Of a stretch of DNA of 64,000 nt, positions 1 to 7,842 are shown in pieces. Numbering within the stretch: position 1 is the stretch's first letter; every line of letters begins with the position of its first letter. Source of the stretch: Sporosarcina psychrophila. GTDB taxonomy: Bacteria > Bacillota > Bacilli > Bacillales_A > Planococcaceae. Location of the stretch: contig NZ_CP014616.1 in assembly GCF_001590685.1 (NCBI RefSeq), positions 1,859,001 to 1,923,000 on the forward strand, given 5' to 3'. Position numbers and translations under genes: made by a program. Below the pieces are notes generated by a model. The model did not search any database, was not told the DNA's origin, and saw only the letters and a list, made by a program, of their open reading frames with translations.

Positions 1-1400
1 AAATTAGACTGAAATATAGATACCTTGATTTACGCCGTCCAAAACTTGCGAATACGTTCAAAATGCGTTCAGACATCACTAAAACAGTCCGTAACTTCCT
101 TGACGATGAAGGATTTTTCGAAGTAGAAACGCCGATTCTAACGAAATCTACACCTGAAGGCGCACGCGACTATCTAGTACCTAGCCGAGTTCACGAAGGC
201 GAATTTTACGCGCTGCCACAGTCACCACAACTATTCAAACAAATGCTGATGGTAGCCGGATTCGACCGTTATTATCAAATTGCACGTTGTTTCCGCGATG
301 AAGACCTTCGCGCTGATCGCCAGCCGGAGTTCACTCAGATCGATATGGAAATGAGTTTCATGTCAATTGAAGATATTATTGAATTGAATGAACGAATGAT
401 GCAAAAGGTAATGAAAGATGTAAAAGGAATCGATGTTCAAATTCCATTTAAACGTCTTCCTTATGACGAAGCAATGGCGCGTTTCGGTTCAGATAAACCG
501 GATACGCGATTTGCATTGGAACTGACAGATGTCTCTGACGTCGTTAAAGATTCTTCATTCAAAGTATTTACGGCAGCAATCGAGTCAGGTGGGCAAGTTA
601 AACTCATCAATGTAAAAGGAGTAGCGGATAGCTATTCTCGTAAGGACATCGACGCACTTGGCCAGTTTGCAGCAGTCTACGGCGCAAAAGGCCTTGCATG
701 GTTGAAAGTCGATGCCGAAGGTCTGAAAGGACCTATCGCGAAGTTCTTCGAAGGAGAAGAGGGCGAAGGACTAAAAGCTGCAGCGAATGCTGAAGTAGGA
801 GATCTATTGTTATTTGTAGCAGACAAAAAGAAAGTTGTCGCAGATACATTAGGAGCACTACGTACTAAGCTTGCCAAAGATCATGACTTAATTGACGAAT
901 CGAAGTTCAACTTCCTTTGGGTAACTGAATGGCCTCTGTTCGAATATAACGAAGAAGCCCGTCGCTACCAGGCAGCACATCATCCATTTACAATGCCAGC
1001 AGATGTGGAAGAACTAGTAGCAAGCCCTGAGACAGTTAAAGCACAAGCCTATGACCTTGTTTTAAATGGGTATGAACTTGGTGGTGGGTCACTACGGATT
1101 TACAAACGTGATGTTCAGGAAAAAATGTTCGAAGCACTTGGATTCAGTAAGGAACAGGCGAACGAACAATTCGGATTCCTTCTTGAAGCATTTGACTATG
1201 GAACACCTCCGCATGGCGGAATTGCATTCGGTCTCGACCGTATTGTAATGTTGTTATCTGGTTCGACGAACTTGCGCGACACTATTGCATTTCCGAAAAC
1301 AGCGAGTGCAAGCTGCCTGTTAACGTCAGCGCCTGATCACGTTGACGATACTCAACTAGCTGAACTTGGAATTCGAGTGATGGCAAAGAGTAAACGGTAA
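1..1400 (+). CDS. aspS: Aspartate-tRNA ligase, 5'-truncated by window edge
   Basis: Class IIb aminoacyl-tRNA synthetase that charges tRNA-Asp in the cytoplasm. The reading frame is open from base 3 (codons before the first ATG at 63 read [19 protein letters not shown], a typical AspS segment), so the gene begins left of the window; roughly the N-terminal anticodon-binding domain (about 120 residues of a usual ~590) is missing. Visible: motif 2 ([14 protein letters not shown]), the central GAD insertion domain, and motif 3 near the C-terminus ([13 protein letters not shown]). In relatives it follows hisS. It ends just upstream of the 6S RNA promoter. Identification is secure. Confidence 0.97.
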   Translation, partial: IRLKYRYLDLRRPKLANTFKMRSDITKTVRNFLDDEGFFEVETPILTKSTPEGARDYLVPSRVHEGEFYALPQSPQLFKQMLMVAGFDRYYQIARCFRDEDLRADRQPEFTQIDMEMSFMSIEDIIELNERMMQKVMKDVKGIDVQIPFKRLPYDEAMARFGSDKPDTRFALELTDVSDVVKDSSFKVFTAAIESGGQVKLINVKGVADSYSRKDIDALGQFAAVYGAKGLAWLKVDAEGLKGPIAKFFEGEEGEGLKAAANAEVGDLLLFVADKKKVVADTLGALRTKLAKDHDLIDESKFNFLWVTEWPLFEYNEEARRYQAAHHPFTMPADVEELVASPETVKAQAYDLVLNGYELGGGSLRIYKRDVQEKMFEALGFSKEQANEQFGFLLEAFDYGTPPHGGIAFGLDRIVMLLSGSTNLRDTIAFPKTASASCLLTSAPDHVDDTQLAELGIRVMAKSKR

Positions 1401-1443
1401 TCAGTTAAGTTAGAAAAATGTAAAAACTATTTCCGTGAAATCG

Positions 1444-1472
1444 TTGAACTGACTAAAGATGTATGTTATTAT
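1444..1472 (+). promoter_or_regulatory. Sigma-A promoter of the 6S RNA
   Basis: TTGAAC at 1444-1449, 17-bp spacer, TATTAT at 1467-1472; start of transcription expected near 1479-1480, which is exactly where the closing stem of the 6S RNA begins. Confidence 0.7.
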
Positions 1473-1479
1473 ACATGTA

Positions 1480-1668
1480 ATACGAATCCTGAAGTGTTCG
1501 TTATTTGCCAATCAGTTTTGACCGAACATTTTTTCGTCGGGAGTCCGCATTTCGAGTCGGATGACATGCCTTTAGTCGGGACCTCAAAAGAATCGGATAG
1601 GACACCCACCTGCTGAGAGCGGGTTCAAAGCGATACTACAAAGACGGCACATTTGGGATTCGTTACTT
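1480..1668 (+). ncRNA. ssrS: 6S RNA (6S-1/BsrA type)
   Basis: A roughly 185-nt transcript between aspS and tcdA, the position of 6S-1 RNA in B. subtilis as far as I recall. The ends pair (ACGAATCC at 1482-1489 with GGATTCGT at 1656-1663), as expected for the closing stem, with a long internal region able to form the open-promoter-like bubble. 6S RNA binds sigma-A RNA polymerase and is released by templated pRNA synthesis. No open reading frame fits this stretch. Assigned from position, promoter, length and terminal pairing; a covariance-model search was not possible here. Confidence 0.75.
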
Positions 1669-1680
1669 ACATGATCATAC

Positions 1681-1712
1681 ACCCCTCTGACTTACGTGCG
1701 GAGGGGTTTTTT
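1681..1712 (+). terminator. Intrinsic terminator after 6S RNA
   Basis: ACCCCTC (1681-1687) pairs with GAGGGGT (1701-1707), followed by a T-tract to 1712. It lies between the 6S RNA 3' end and the tcdA start, which argues that the longer tcdA reading frame starting at 1653 is not used. Confidence 0.8.
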
Positions 1713-1760
1713 ATTGGGGAAAAATTTAAATTTATAATGGATGGAAAGGCGGAATTTCAA

Positions 1761-2528
1761 TTGTTACATCAATTTTCAAGAAATGAATTAGCCATAGGTA
1801 CAGAAGGTGTAAATCGTATGCGGGACATGACTGTCGCGATACTTGGTGTTGGAGGAGTCGGTTCATTTGCGGCAGAAGCATGTGCGCGGAGCGGAATTGG
1901 AAGGATTATCCTTGTCGATAAGGACGATATTGACATAACGAATATTAATAGACAGCTAATCGCTAATTTGTCGACAGTCGGCCGTTCTAAAGCAGAAGTG
2001 ATGAAAGAGCGCATTGCTGATATTAATAAAGAGTGTGAAGTGATTTCGCTCCATATGTTTTATACGGAAGAGACAGCTGAAGAGTTTTTCAGTTACAAAC
2101 CTGATTATGTCATCGATGCATCTGATACAATCATCTTTAAAATTCATTTGATTAAAGAATGTGTCGCACGTAACGTGAAAATTATATCGAGTATGGGCGC
2201 TGCTAATAAGATGGATCCGACCCGTTTTCAAATTGCGGATATTTCAAAGACGCATACAGATCCGGTAGCGAAAGTAATTCGTCGCAAACTTAAAAAAGAA
2301 GGTATTTATCAAGGAGTGTCAGTGGTCTTTTCTGATGAAAGCCCCATTGTCGTGAGACCGGAAGTTGTTGACACAGTTGGTAAACCTGATGCCTTCATTC
2401 GAAAAGCGAAAATGCCGCCTGCATCGAACGCATTCGTCCCATCAGTTGCCGGTCTTGTTTGCGCCAGCTGGGTAATGAATGATATCGTTGCCGATATTCC
2501 TATCCGGCGAGTGAAAGATAAAGTATAA
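1761..2528 (+). CDS. tcdA: tRNA threonylcarbamoyladenosine dehydratase
   Basis: E1-like/ThiF-family ATP-dependent enzyme that dehydrates and cyclises t6A37 to ct6A37 in ANN-decoding tRNAs. The N-terminal Rossmann glycine motif is visible (GVGGVGSFAAEACARSG), followed by VDKDDIDITNINRQ, the adenylation region typical of this family. I place the start at TTG 1761 (LLHQFSRNEL as in B. subtilis YrvM), preceded by AAAGGCGG at 8 nt spacing; this gives 255 aa, the normal length. The frame stays open upstream to 1653 but that part overlaps the 6S RNA 3' end and its terminator. Confidence 0.93.
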   Translation: MLHQFSRNELAIGTEGVNRMRDMTVAILGVGGVGSFAAEACARSGIGRIILVDKDDIDITNINRQLIANLSTVGRSKAEVMKERIADINKECEVISLHMFYTEETAEEFFSYKPDYVIDASDTIIFKIHLIKECVARNVKIISSMGAANKMDPTRFQIADISKTHTDPVAKVIRRKLKKEGIYQGVSVVFSDESPIVVRPEVVDTVGKPDAFIRKAKMPPASNAFVPSVAGLVCASWVMNDIVADIPIRRVKDKV

Positions 2529-2539
2529 TGGATAGCACC

Positions 2540-2604
2540 GCGGGCCTACAGGATGTAGGTCACGCAGCCGTTGCCACACGATGTGGCGAACTTAGGCTGT
2601 GTTC
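2540..2604. repeat. Dispersed hairpin repeat, family B, copy 1
   Basis: About 65 bp built of nested inverted repeats: CCTAC/GTAGG (2545-2559), GCCACA/TGTGGC, and GCAGCC paired with GGCTGT. Closely related sequences occur at 15404-15464, 19690-19762 and 31155-31220, always intergenic. No coding potential. Function unknown; looks like a small non-autonomous palindromic element. Confidence 0.7.
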
Positions 2605-2627
2605 ATTTTCATGCGGTACCTTTTTGG

Positions 2628-2657
2628 TTGTCACCAAAATATGGGTAGAGGTATAAT
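2628..2657 (+). promoter_or_regulatory. Probable sigma-A promoter of the lipoprotein gene
   Basis: TTGTCA (2628-2633), 18-bp spacer, TATAAT (2652-2657), about 50 bp upstream of the lipoprotein start. Confidence 0.6.
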
Positions 2658-2709
2658 AGAGTGATTGCTTATGAAAATGAACTTGAATTGCTAGAAAGGG
2701 TGTTTATGT

Positions 2710-3531
2710 GTGAATAAAGTGTTTAAGGTATTTGTTTTTGGGTTAGTTGCCCTTTTATTAACAGCATGTGGCAATGTGGAAGCGAAACAGGGGATGACGG
2801 CACAAGACGTTTTCGAAAAAGCGAAAGATGCCTCTGCTAAATTGAAAAATGTGCGTACACATATCTCTTATGATGATTTTTGGAAAACGACAGCACCTGA
2901 TGAAAGATATAGCGTGAAATATGAAATGACTTCAGATGCTGCGTTACAACCAGAAATAGTTAAGCAGGACGTAAAAGTGCGACCGCAACCGATAAATGGG
3001 GATCCATGGGATGCGGAAGTATATAAAGTAAATGACCGTGTTTTCATTAAGGATACGAAAATGAAGGAATGGGAAGAGTTGCAGTCCGGTTCGATTGCTG
3101 AATTATTCGGTTCGATGATTGAAAATGTTCAGCCAACACTGGATCTCGCGTTTTTTAACGACTTTGAAAACGATTTTGTGTTAGAACCGATTGACTATGG
3201 TTATAATTTAAGGCTGTCATTATCGAGAGAACAATATAAAGAATTTAAAAAAACACTGTACCTGTCGAACAACGGTAGCGATATGGATGTAGATGTAGTG
3301 GACAGTGAGTTTCCTCTTATTAATAAATTCGACATTGTGATTGGAATTGATAGCAAATCATTCTATGTAACTGATTTCAAAATGACACTCGATACAACAA
3401 CTTACTCAATGGTACAAGTTGATGGTAATTCCCATCGAGTTAAACAAACGATCAATGCAGTTTATAGTCACTACGACAACGTGGATGATGTAAAGGTTCC
3501 GGCAGAACTATTAGAAGCTGCAGCTAACTAA
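2710..3531 (+). CDS. Putative lipoprotein, DUF6612-like
   Basis: 273-residue secreted lipoprotein. A short basic N-terminus and hydrophobic segment end in a lipobox (LLLTAC, Cys about residue 20), so the mature protein is probably lipid-anchored on the outer face of the membrane. The rest is a beta-rich soluble domain resembling the LppX/DUF6612 group of Bacillales lipoproteins (a family guess from overall pattern, not a motif). GTG start at 2710 follows AGAAAGGG. Monocistronic: own promoter upstream and a strong terminator right after it. Physiological role unknown. Confidence 0.75.
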   Translation: MNKVFKVFVFGLVALLLTACGNVEAKQGMTAQDVFEKAKDASAKLKNVRTHISYDDFWKTTAPDERYSVKYEMTSDAALQPEIVKQDVKVRPQPINGDPWDAEVYKVNDRVFIKDTKMKEWEELQSGSIAELFGSMIENVQPTLDLAFFNDFENDFVLEPIDYGYNLRLSLSREQYKEFKKTLYLSNNGSDMDVDVVDSEFPLINKFDIVIGIDSKSFYVTDFKMTLDTTTYSMVQVDGNSHRVKQTINAVYSHYDNVDDVKVPAELLEAAAN

Positions 3532-3544
3532 AAAATACTCAGTA

Positions 3545-3581
3545 AAAACCCTCCCGAAAGTTTAACTTTTAGGAGGGTTTT
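3545..3581 (+). terminator. Terminator after the lipoprotein gene
   Basis: AAAACCCTCC (3545-3554) pairs perfectly with GGAGGGTTTT (3572-3581). The symmetry allows action on both strands. Confidence 0.85.
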
Positions 3582-3852
3582 GCATATGCTATTTTGAATA
3601 TCGAGTAATTGTCCCGCAGGAGCTTATATTGAAAGTGTGGCGGGCATAACAAACTTTATGCTAATTGGGCTGAATAACCATCAACATACTATGAAAGAAC
3701 TTTCATTTAATTACATATTAATATGGTTGATAACTGGGATTTCAATCATGAGGGATTACTCCACTGCTTATTTCGAAGTTTCTTATGATAGATTTAGACT
3801 ATCAATATTTAACTGGAATAAAATTTAACAAAACAACTAGGAGTGTAATAGC
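3582..3852. other. Gene-free gap, nothing recognised
   Basis: AT-rich spacer between the lipoprotein terminator and the DUF4184 gene. A 63-codon frame (3637-3828) has no ribosome-binding site and no protein-like composition, so I treat it as chance. Only the Shine-Dalgarno AGGAGTG of the next gene (3839-3845) is recognisable. Confidence 0.5.
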
Positions 3853-4590
3853 ATGCCACTAACTTTTGCTCACCCAGCAGCCATACTTCCGTTCTCAAGA
3901 AAAAGTAAATATATTAACTTTTCTGCAATGGTATTCGGTAGTATGGCTCCTGATTTTGAATACTTTTTGAGAGGCCAACCAATGGGGGACATTGGACATA
4001 CTTTTACTGGGCTCGTTTTGTTTAATTTACCCTTGGTGACAATCGTTTATGTAATTTACCATATATTTGTACACCAAATTCTATTCAATCATTTACCAAC
4101 TATTCTACAAGATACATATGTGAAAAGAGTAGATTCGACTATTATATTAAAGGTAGTTGTATTTTGTTATTCTGCACTGTTCGGTATGTTAACTCACGTT
4201 GTATGGGATTCTTTCACTCATATAAACGGATATATGGTGTTAAAATTTCCGGCTTTATTCACTCACAGCTATAACATCTATGGTTTTGCTATACCTTTGT
4301 ATAAATTTTTACAACATGGGAGTACATTATTTGGAATAACAATGATTTTAGTTTACATGTATTATAGAGCATTGACCCAGAGAAAACATAAGCATATTAC
4401 TGTTTATCCTAAGAAAAAACTTATTTTTTGGTTTTCTTTATTCATATTAACAGTATTATTTGTATCGCTGTGGTGTCTTATTGACCCTGTTTCGATAACC
4501 AGTTATGGGATATTGGTCGTTAGAATTATAGACTCTTCTTTACTAAGTTTATTCCTAATTTCTTTGTTGATAAAATATATTCGAATGTAA
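3853..4590 (+). CDS. DUF4184 family membrane protein
   Basis: 245-residue integral membrane protein beginning MPLTFAHPAAILPF, the N-terminal signature of the DUF4184 family, followed by GSMAPDFEYF and several hydrophobic segments (about residues 50-72, 100-120, 150-170, 190-212, 215-240). His and Asp residues in the N-terminal part (AHPA, APDFEYF, HVVWDSFTH) recall the metal-dependent hydrolase-like YdjM/DUF457 membrane proteins, but the function is unknown. ATG follows AGGAGTG at good spacing. Flanked by terminators on both sides, so probably transcribed alone. Local base composition is AT-rich compared with the backbone, consistent with an accessory gene. Confidence 0.8.
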   Translation: MPLTFAHPAAILPFSRKSKYINFSAMVFGSMAPDFEYFLRGQPMGDIGHTFTGLVLFNLPLVTIVYVIYHIFVHQILFNHLPTILQDTYVKRVDSTIILKVVVFCYSALFGMLTHVVWDSFTHINGYMVLKFPALFTHSYNIYGFAIPLYKFLQHGSTLFGITMILVYMYYRALTQRKHKHITVYPKKKLIFWFSLFILTVLFVSLWCLIDPVSITSYGILVVRIIDSSLLSLFLISLLIKYIRM

Positions 4591-4700
4591 TTAATATTTC
4601 ATGTATTTTAGGAACATAAAGATAAGTACAGATTGGGGTGGCTTCTGTGGAAAAACGTATTTCATTTGATTATCAAATCCTAAATAAAACCAAGTAAAGC

Positions 4701-4739
4701 ATATAATAAGCGCCCCAGAAAAAGGGGTACTTATTATAT
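4701..4739. terminator. Bidirectional terminator-like hairpin
   Basis: ATATAATAAG (4701-4710) pairs with CTTATTATAT (4730-4739) around an inner CCCC/GGGG stem. It sits between the converging DUF4184 and DUF5694 genes and could stop transcripts from both. Confidence 0.65.
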
Positions 4740-4791
4740 TCTTACTCATAATCTAATTTAATGTTACCCACTGAAAGAACACTCCACCTAT

Positions 4792-5526
4792 TTAATTTAA
4801 GTATTTATTCGCATCAACCACCGTACATACTCCGGATTCCTCCAAAAACTGTTTAATAAGATGAACGTGGCCGCCGCCGATTAATAGCAAAACTCGATCC
4901 TGTGGAGTTGATATCAACCTTCTCACATTTGTATAGAGTATTAAATTTCGTTTGTACCACCAAGTTAACCAATCCATTGCAAAATAATCTTTCTCTTTTC
5001 CAATCATCGCAAATTCCATGTAAAATTGGTGCATATTTTTAACAGTTTCTGCTGCATTCACACGTTTATAGCCTTCTAAAATCGGGAGTTTGGACCATTC
5101 TTCTGCCTCACGTTGCATGGGTTCCATGTACGTTGTCATTATTTTCTTATAGCGTTCGGGTTCATACTCTTTTGCATACTGAAAAATATCGCCTATTGTT
5201 GCTATTTCATTATCGTCCCCCCTCCAATCGATACAAGAAACTTCGCTTATGCCCGATTCCTTCGCTAAAGGGAAACCAATCGTTTCTATTTCATTTTTCA
5301 TTGGGGTCGGATCATTCAATAGATACTTTCGATAACTTTCATTTAACTTCGATTGTACTTCCGGATCAGCTTCGACAGCTAACTTTGTCGGATTAAACCG
5401 ACTTAGTGCGTCAACAACTTCCTTTGCTTCTAGCTCTAAATCAATATCGTTTTTGCGTTCAACATTGATTAAATCCGATGTGTCTCCTAAATGATACACC
5501 CCGACGATCATCACTTCTGGAATCAT
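4792..5526 (-). CDS. DUF5694 / TraB-ChaN-like protein
   Basis: 244-residue soluble protein. The N-terminal VMIVGVYHLG and C-terminal LLIGGGHVHLIKQFL recall the paired G-x-x-H motifs of the TraB/ChaN/EreA-like superfamily, and the overall sequence resembles proteins annotated DUF5694. Members of this superfamily are thought to be metal-dependent hydrolases, but no substrate is known for this group. Start ATG at 5526 follows GGAGGGTT on the reverse strand. Convergent to the DUF4184 gene. Identification of the superfamily is moderately confident; function is open. Confidence 0.7.
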   Translation of the reverse strand: MIPEVMIVGVYHLGDTSDLINVERKNDIDLELEAKEVVDALSRFNPTKLAVEADPEVQSKLNESYRKYLLNDPTPMKNEIETIGFPLAKESGISEVSCIDWRGDDNEIATIGDIFQYAKEYEPERYKKIMTTYMEPMQREAEEWSKLPILEGYKRVNAAETVKNMHQFYMEFAMIGKEKDYFAMDWLTWWYKRNLILYTNVRRLISTPQDRVLLLIGGGHVHLIKQFLEESGVCTVVDANKYLN

Positions 5527-5957
5527 GTTAACCCTCCACTGTAAAGATATTGTAGTTGAAGATTGTTATTACTCTTTCAATTAATTGTATATTATCCAAA
5601 ATGTAGCTTTTAACCAGAAAAAGTAATAAGGTGAATACTTTTTTGTAGATAGTTAATTAAGCTATTCCAAGAATCAAAAACGGTCATATAAGATTTCAGT
5701 GTTTTTGTTTTTAAACATACTGTTATCTCTCTTTTTTCGTAATTTCCCGCTTAAAATTTATAGCTAGAGTTAGATAGCGATTAATCTTTTGGTACTAACA
5801 GTATAGAGTAAATGGACTTAATTATCGGTCTTAGAGTAATTAATATCAAATTTTTGTAACGTTAAATGAAAGATGATTTTTATTTATTGAAACTATTCAG
5901 TCACAATGAACGTACTAGTAGTAGAGAGATTTCTAATTTAAGTAATGTGTAGATCGA
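5527..5957. other. Gene-free AT-rich stretch
   Basis: About 430 bp with no credible open reading frame, RNA or repeat that I can recognise. It separates the DUF5694 gene from the headless DUF5412-like fragment and may contain the decayed 5' part of that gene, but no in-frame remnant is visible. Confidence 0.5.
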
Positions 5958-6260
5958 TTGTACAAGGGACCTGTCAATTATCCGACAGAAAAAAATACAG
6001 CTAATGCTTACTACATGACATATGGTGGTGCCGCTGGAGGTGTCAATCTATGGATAGAAATCACTTATAATGATGTGGATGATAAAATTGAGACAGTTTA
6101 TTATAGTGATGCAAAAAGTTATTTTTCTATGGAGTGGAAGGATGAAAACACTTTATATATTATAAATGAAGAAATTAAGTATCCAAATTCAAATAGAAGT
6201 ATTGAGTTGGAAATCGGCAAAGAAATTTATCACGAAAGTGGGTTAGTATGTCAAAGCTGA
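5958..6260 (+). pseudogene. DUF5412-like gene fragment lacking its 5' end
   Basis: A 100-codon frame whose protein (ANAYYMTYGGAAGGVNLW..., ...YNDVDDKIETVYYSDA) resembles the extracellular domain of small DUF5412-type Bacillales proteins, which normally start with a signal or membrane segment. Here the frame is closed by TAA at 5943-5945, the only start is an unsupported TTG at 5958, and no Shine-Dalgarno sequence precedes it. I read this as an N-terminally truncated remnant. The family match is from memory of the YYMTYGGAAGG pattern and should be checked. Confidence 0.5.
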
Positions 6261-6374
6261 TTAATGAAAGATCAGTATGAGACTTGCTATCAAAACTAAC
6301 GACTCTTGTTTCGTGTAGGGGCAGGACTGTTGAACAAGAATGAAGAAACGAAAAATATAAAGGGGGGATTAGAT

Positions 6375-6689
6375 ATGATTGTTTTGCTTAATCTTGGCAG
6401 CTTAGTGCTTGGGCTAATTGCTTGGATACTTCCTGTTGTTAATCTGATGCGATATGAAAAGCAGAACCAAAAGAATTGGGTCCCTCTTACTATTATGAGC
6501 ATCAGTGCTTGTGCTATTTCGCTATGTTTCCAGATTTTCTATAACTATCACTTGGTAAAGATTGAGGATTGGTCTGCTCTTATGGACACAACGGGTGCTG
6601 TGGCGTTCGTTGCGGCAGTTCTTCTCATCGTTACCATCCTATTAAATGTAATTACGCTGATTGTATATCGTGACCGAGCAGCGAAGTAG
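6375..6689 (+). CDS. Small three-helix membrane protein, unknown function
   Basis: 104 residues with hydrophobic segments at about 3-22, 37-56 and 73-96, so probably three membrane helices. The start ATG 6375 follows a strong AGGGGGG (6361-6367); a longer frame from 6306 lacks such a site. I do not recognise a named family, though similar conserved hypothetical membrane proteins exist in Bacillales. It heads a run of three small membrane-protein genes in the same direction (6375, 6779, 6998). Confidence 0.65.
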   Translation: MIVLLNLGSLVLGLIAWILPVVNLMRYEKQNQKNWVPLTIMSISACAISLCFQIFYNYHLVKIEDWSALMDTTGAVAFVAAVLLIVTILLNVITLIVYRDRAAK

Positions 6690-6778
6690 GATGTCAAATT
6701 CCAGTTTATAAGGTTGAAATAATTAATTCACACTTCTCTTATTAGGTATTTGGGATTGTGAAAAGGGGAGGGAATGTA

Positions 6779-6967
6779 ATGCATTGGGTGATGTGGGTTT
6801 TCTGGGGTTCCATTGTAACTTTGCTTGTAGGTGTCTATCTTGTAGATTTTTTGACTGGGCGAAAATATGATTTTAAAGACCAGGAAAAGTCAGTGAATCA
6901 GAACTCAGCGGTAGCCGGTTCTCTACGAGAAGTGGGGCGGCATGACCAGCAAAATGGACCGTTTTAA
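6779..6967 (+). CDS. Small single-span membrane protein
   Basis: 62 residues: an N-terminal hydrophobic segment (about 3-27, MHWVMWVFWGSIVTLL...) and a polar C-terminal tail. ATG 6779 is preceded by GGGGAGGG at suitable distance and is preferred over the in-frame GTG at 6758, which lies before that site. Unknown function; topology predicts a short anchor with a cytoplasmic or extracellular tail of ~35 residues. Confidence 0.6.
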   Translation: MHWVMWVFWGSIVTLLVGVYLVDFLTGRKYDFKDQEKSVNQNSAVAGSLREVGRHDQQNGPF

Positions 6968-6997
6968 TAAGAGGAAAGTTGAAGGGGGGAGTCTTAA

Positions 6998-7402
6998 ATT
7001 AAAAGATTTTTATTTTATTTCGTTTCCGTAGTAGTTATGGGATTTATTTTTTATCTAGGAATGGATTATAAAGTGCGATTAAGAGAAGAGTCGGCAACAA
7101 CATTTAATATAATGCCTTATTTAATTTTTATAACTATTTTTCCTGTTTTTATTGGATTTTTTTTACGATTCCCTAAATTAATTATAGAGATTAAAGAAAA
7201 AAAGCAATGGTCGTTTGATTGGATTAAGGTTGTTGCAATTGGAATTCCGTCTCTTTATATAGCAATGATACCTATTCTGTCTATTTATTTCGGGTTGAAT
7301 TTGTTATTCGCAAAAGAGTTTCTGCTATTAGGAGATACTACATTTACGTCAACAGCTGGGATTGTATTTGGTTATGTTTTGTTAGACAGCTTAAAAAAAT
7401 AA
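6998..7402 (+). CDS. Membrane protein with probable ATT start
   Basis: From ATG 7037 the product is 121 aa, but that start has no ribosome-binding site and cuts through a hydrophobic helix. Thirteen codons earlier an ATT at 6998 is preceded by AGGGGGGA (6983-6990) at 7 nt spacing, and reading from there adds a normal membrane-protein N-terminus (KRFLFYFVSVVV). The frame is closed by TAA at 6995. I therefore favour a rare AUU start, giving 134 aa with four hydrophobic segments (about 4-22, 40-60, 78-100, 112-128). An ATG-to-ATT mutation that weakened the gene is the alternative. Family not recognised. Confidence 0.5.
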   Translation: MKRFLFYFVSVVVMGFIFYLGMDYKVRLREESATTFNIMPYLIFITIFPVFIGFFLRFPKLIIEIKEKKQWSFDWIKVVAIGIPSLYIAMIPILSIYFGLNLLFAKEFLLLGDTTFTSTAGIVFGYVLLDSLKK

Positions 7403-7449
7403 CAATTCCTCAACTAAAAATTCGGCACTACTCATTTGGAGTAAACTAG

Positions 7450-7554
7450 GTGGTATACCTCACTCGTATAACGAACAAATCTAGCGAAGGAGCGACAAAC
7501 GAGAGGCCATCACCAAAAGAAAAAGCGGCGTTGGAAGAACATCCCATTAGTTAA
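7450..7554 (+). CDS. Possible 34-residue peptide or gene tail
   Basis: GTG start at 7450 with TTGGAG 8 nt upstream; product ends in ERPSPKEKAALEEHPIS, which has a protein-like rather than random look, and a good terminator follows. It may be a genuine small gene or the surviving C-terminus of a longer one. No family recognised. Confidence 0.3.
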   Translation: MVYLTRITNKSSEGATNERPSPKEKAALEEHPIS

Positions 7555-7574
7555 GTGCAGACTATATAACTGGG

Positions 7575-7608
7575 TGCGTTTCTACAAAAAAGTAGAGGCG
7601 CATTTTTT
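7575..7608 (+). terminator. Intrinsic terminator
   Basis: Eleven base pairs (two G-U) between TGCGTTTCTAC (7575-7585) and GTAGAGGCGCA (7592-7602), followed by six T. It ends the small-gene cluster starting at 6375. Confidence 0.85.
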
Positions 7609-7661
7609 GTAACTGGCAATTTAGATGGGAATAAGGGGGAAAATTACACTTTCGACTGTTT

Positions 7662-7690
7662 CCCTTCTGTGTAAGAAGAATACAGAAGGG
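7662..7690. repeat. Perfect 9-bp inverted repeat
   Basis: CCCTTCTGT (7662-7670) and ACAGAAGGG (7682-7690) with an 11-nt loop; no T-tract on either side, so not a clear terminator. Confidence 0.45.
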
Positions 7691-7731
7691 AGCATGAAGA
7701 CTGTATTATGGAAATCATATTCAAGAAAAAT

Positions 7732-7773
7732 AGGCAGTCTATTCTCTATTAGATTGTAGCGAATAGACTGCCT
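7732..7773 (-). terminator. Probable rarA terminator
   Basis: Perfect 13-bp inverted repeat (AGGCAGTCTATTC at 7732-7744 and its complement at 7761-7773). Read on the reverse strand it is followed by ATTTTTC, so it can end the rarA transcript. Confidence 0.65.
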
Positions 7774-7842
7774 AACTGGGGTTTTATATGCGTCTTATAT
7801 CGCTTGGGAAATTCATTTAGGATGGGGTTTTAGATATTCCAG

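Noticed and set aside
1653-1760. Upstream extension of tcdA
   Set aside because: Overlaps the 6S RNA 3' end and its terminator; TTG 1761 has the ribosome site and matches homologue N-termini.
3637-3828. 63-codon forward frame
   Set aside because: No ribosome site, random-looking product.
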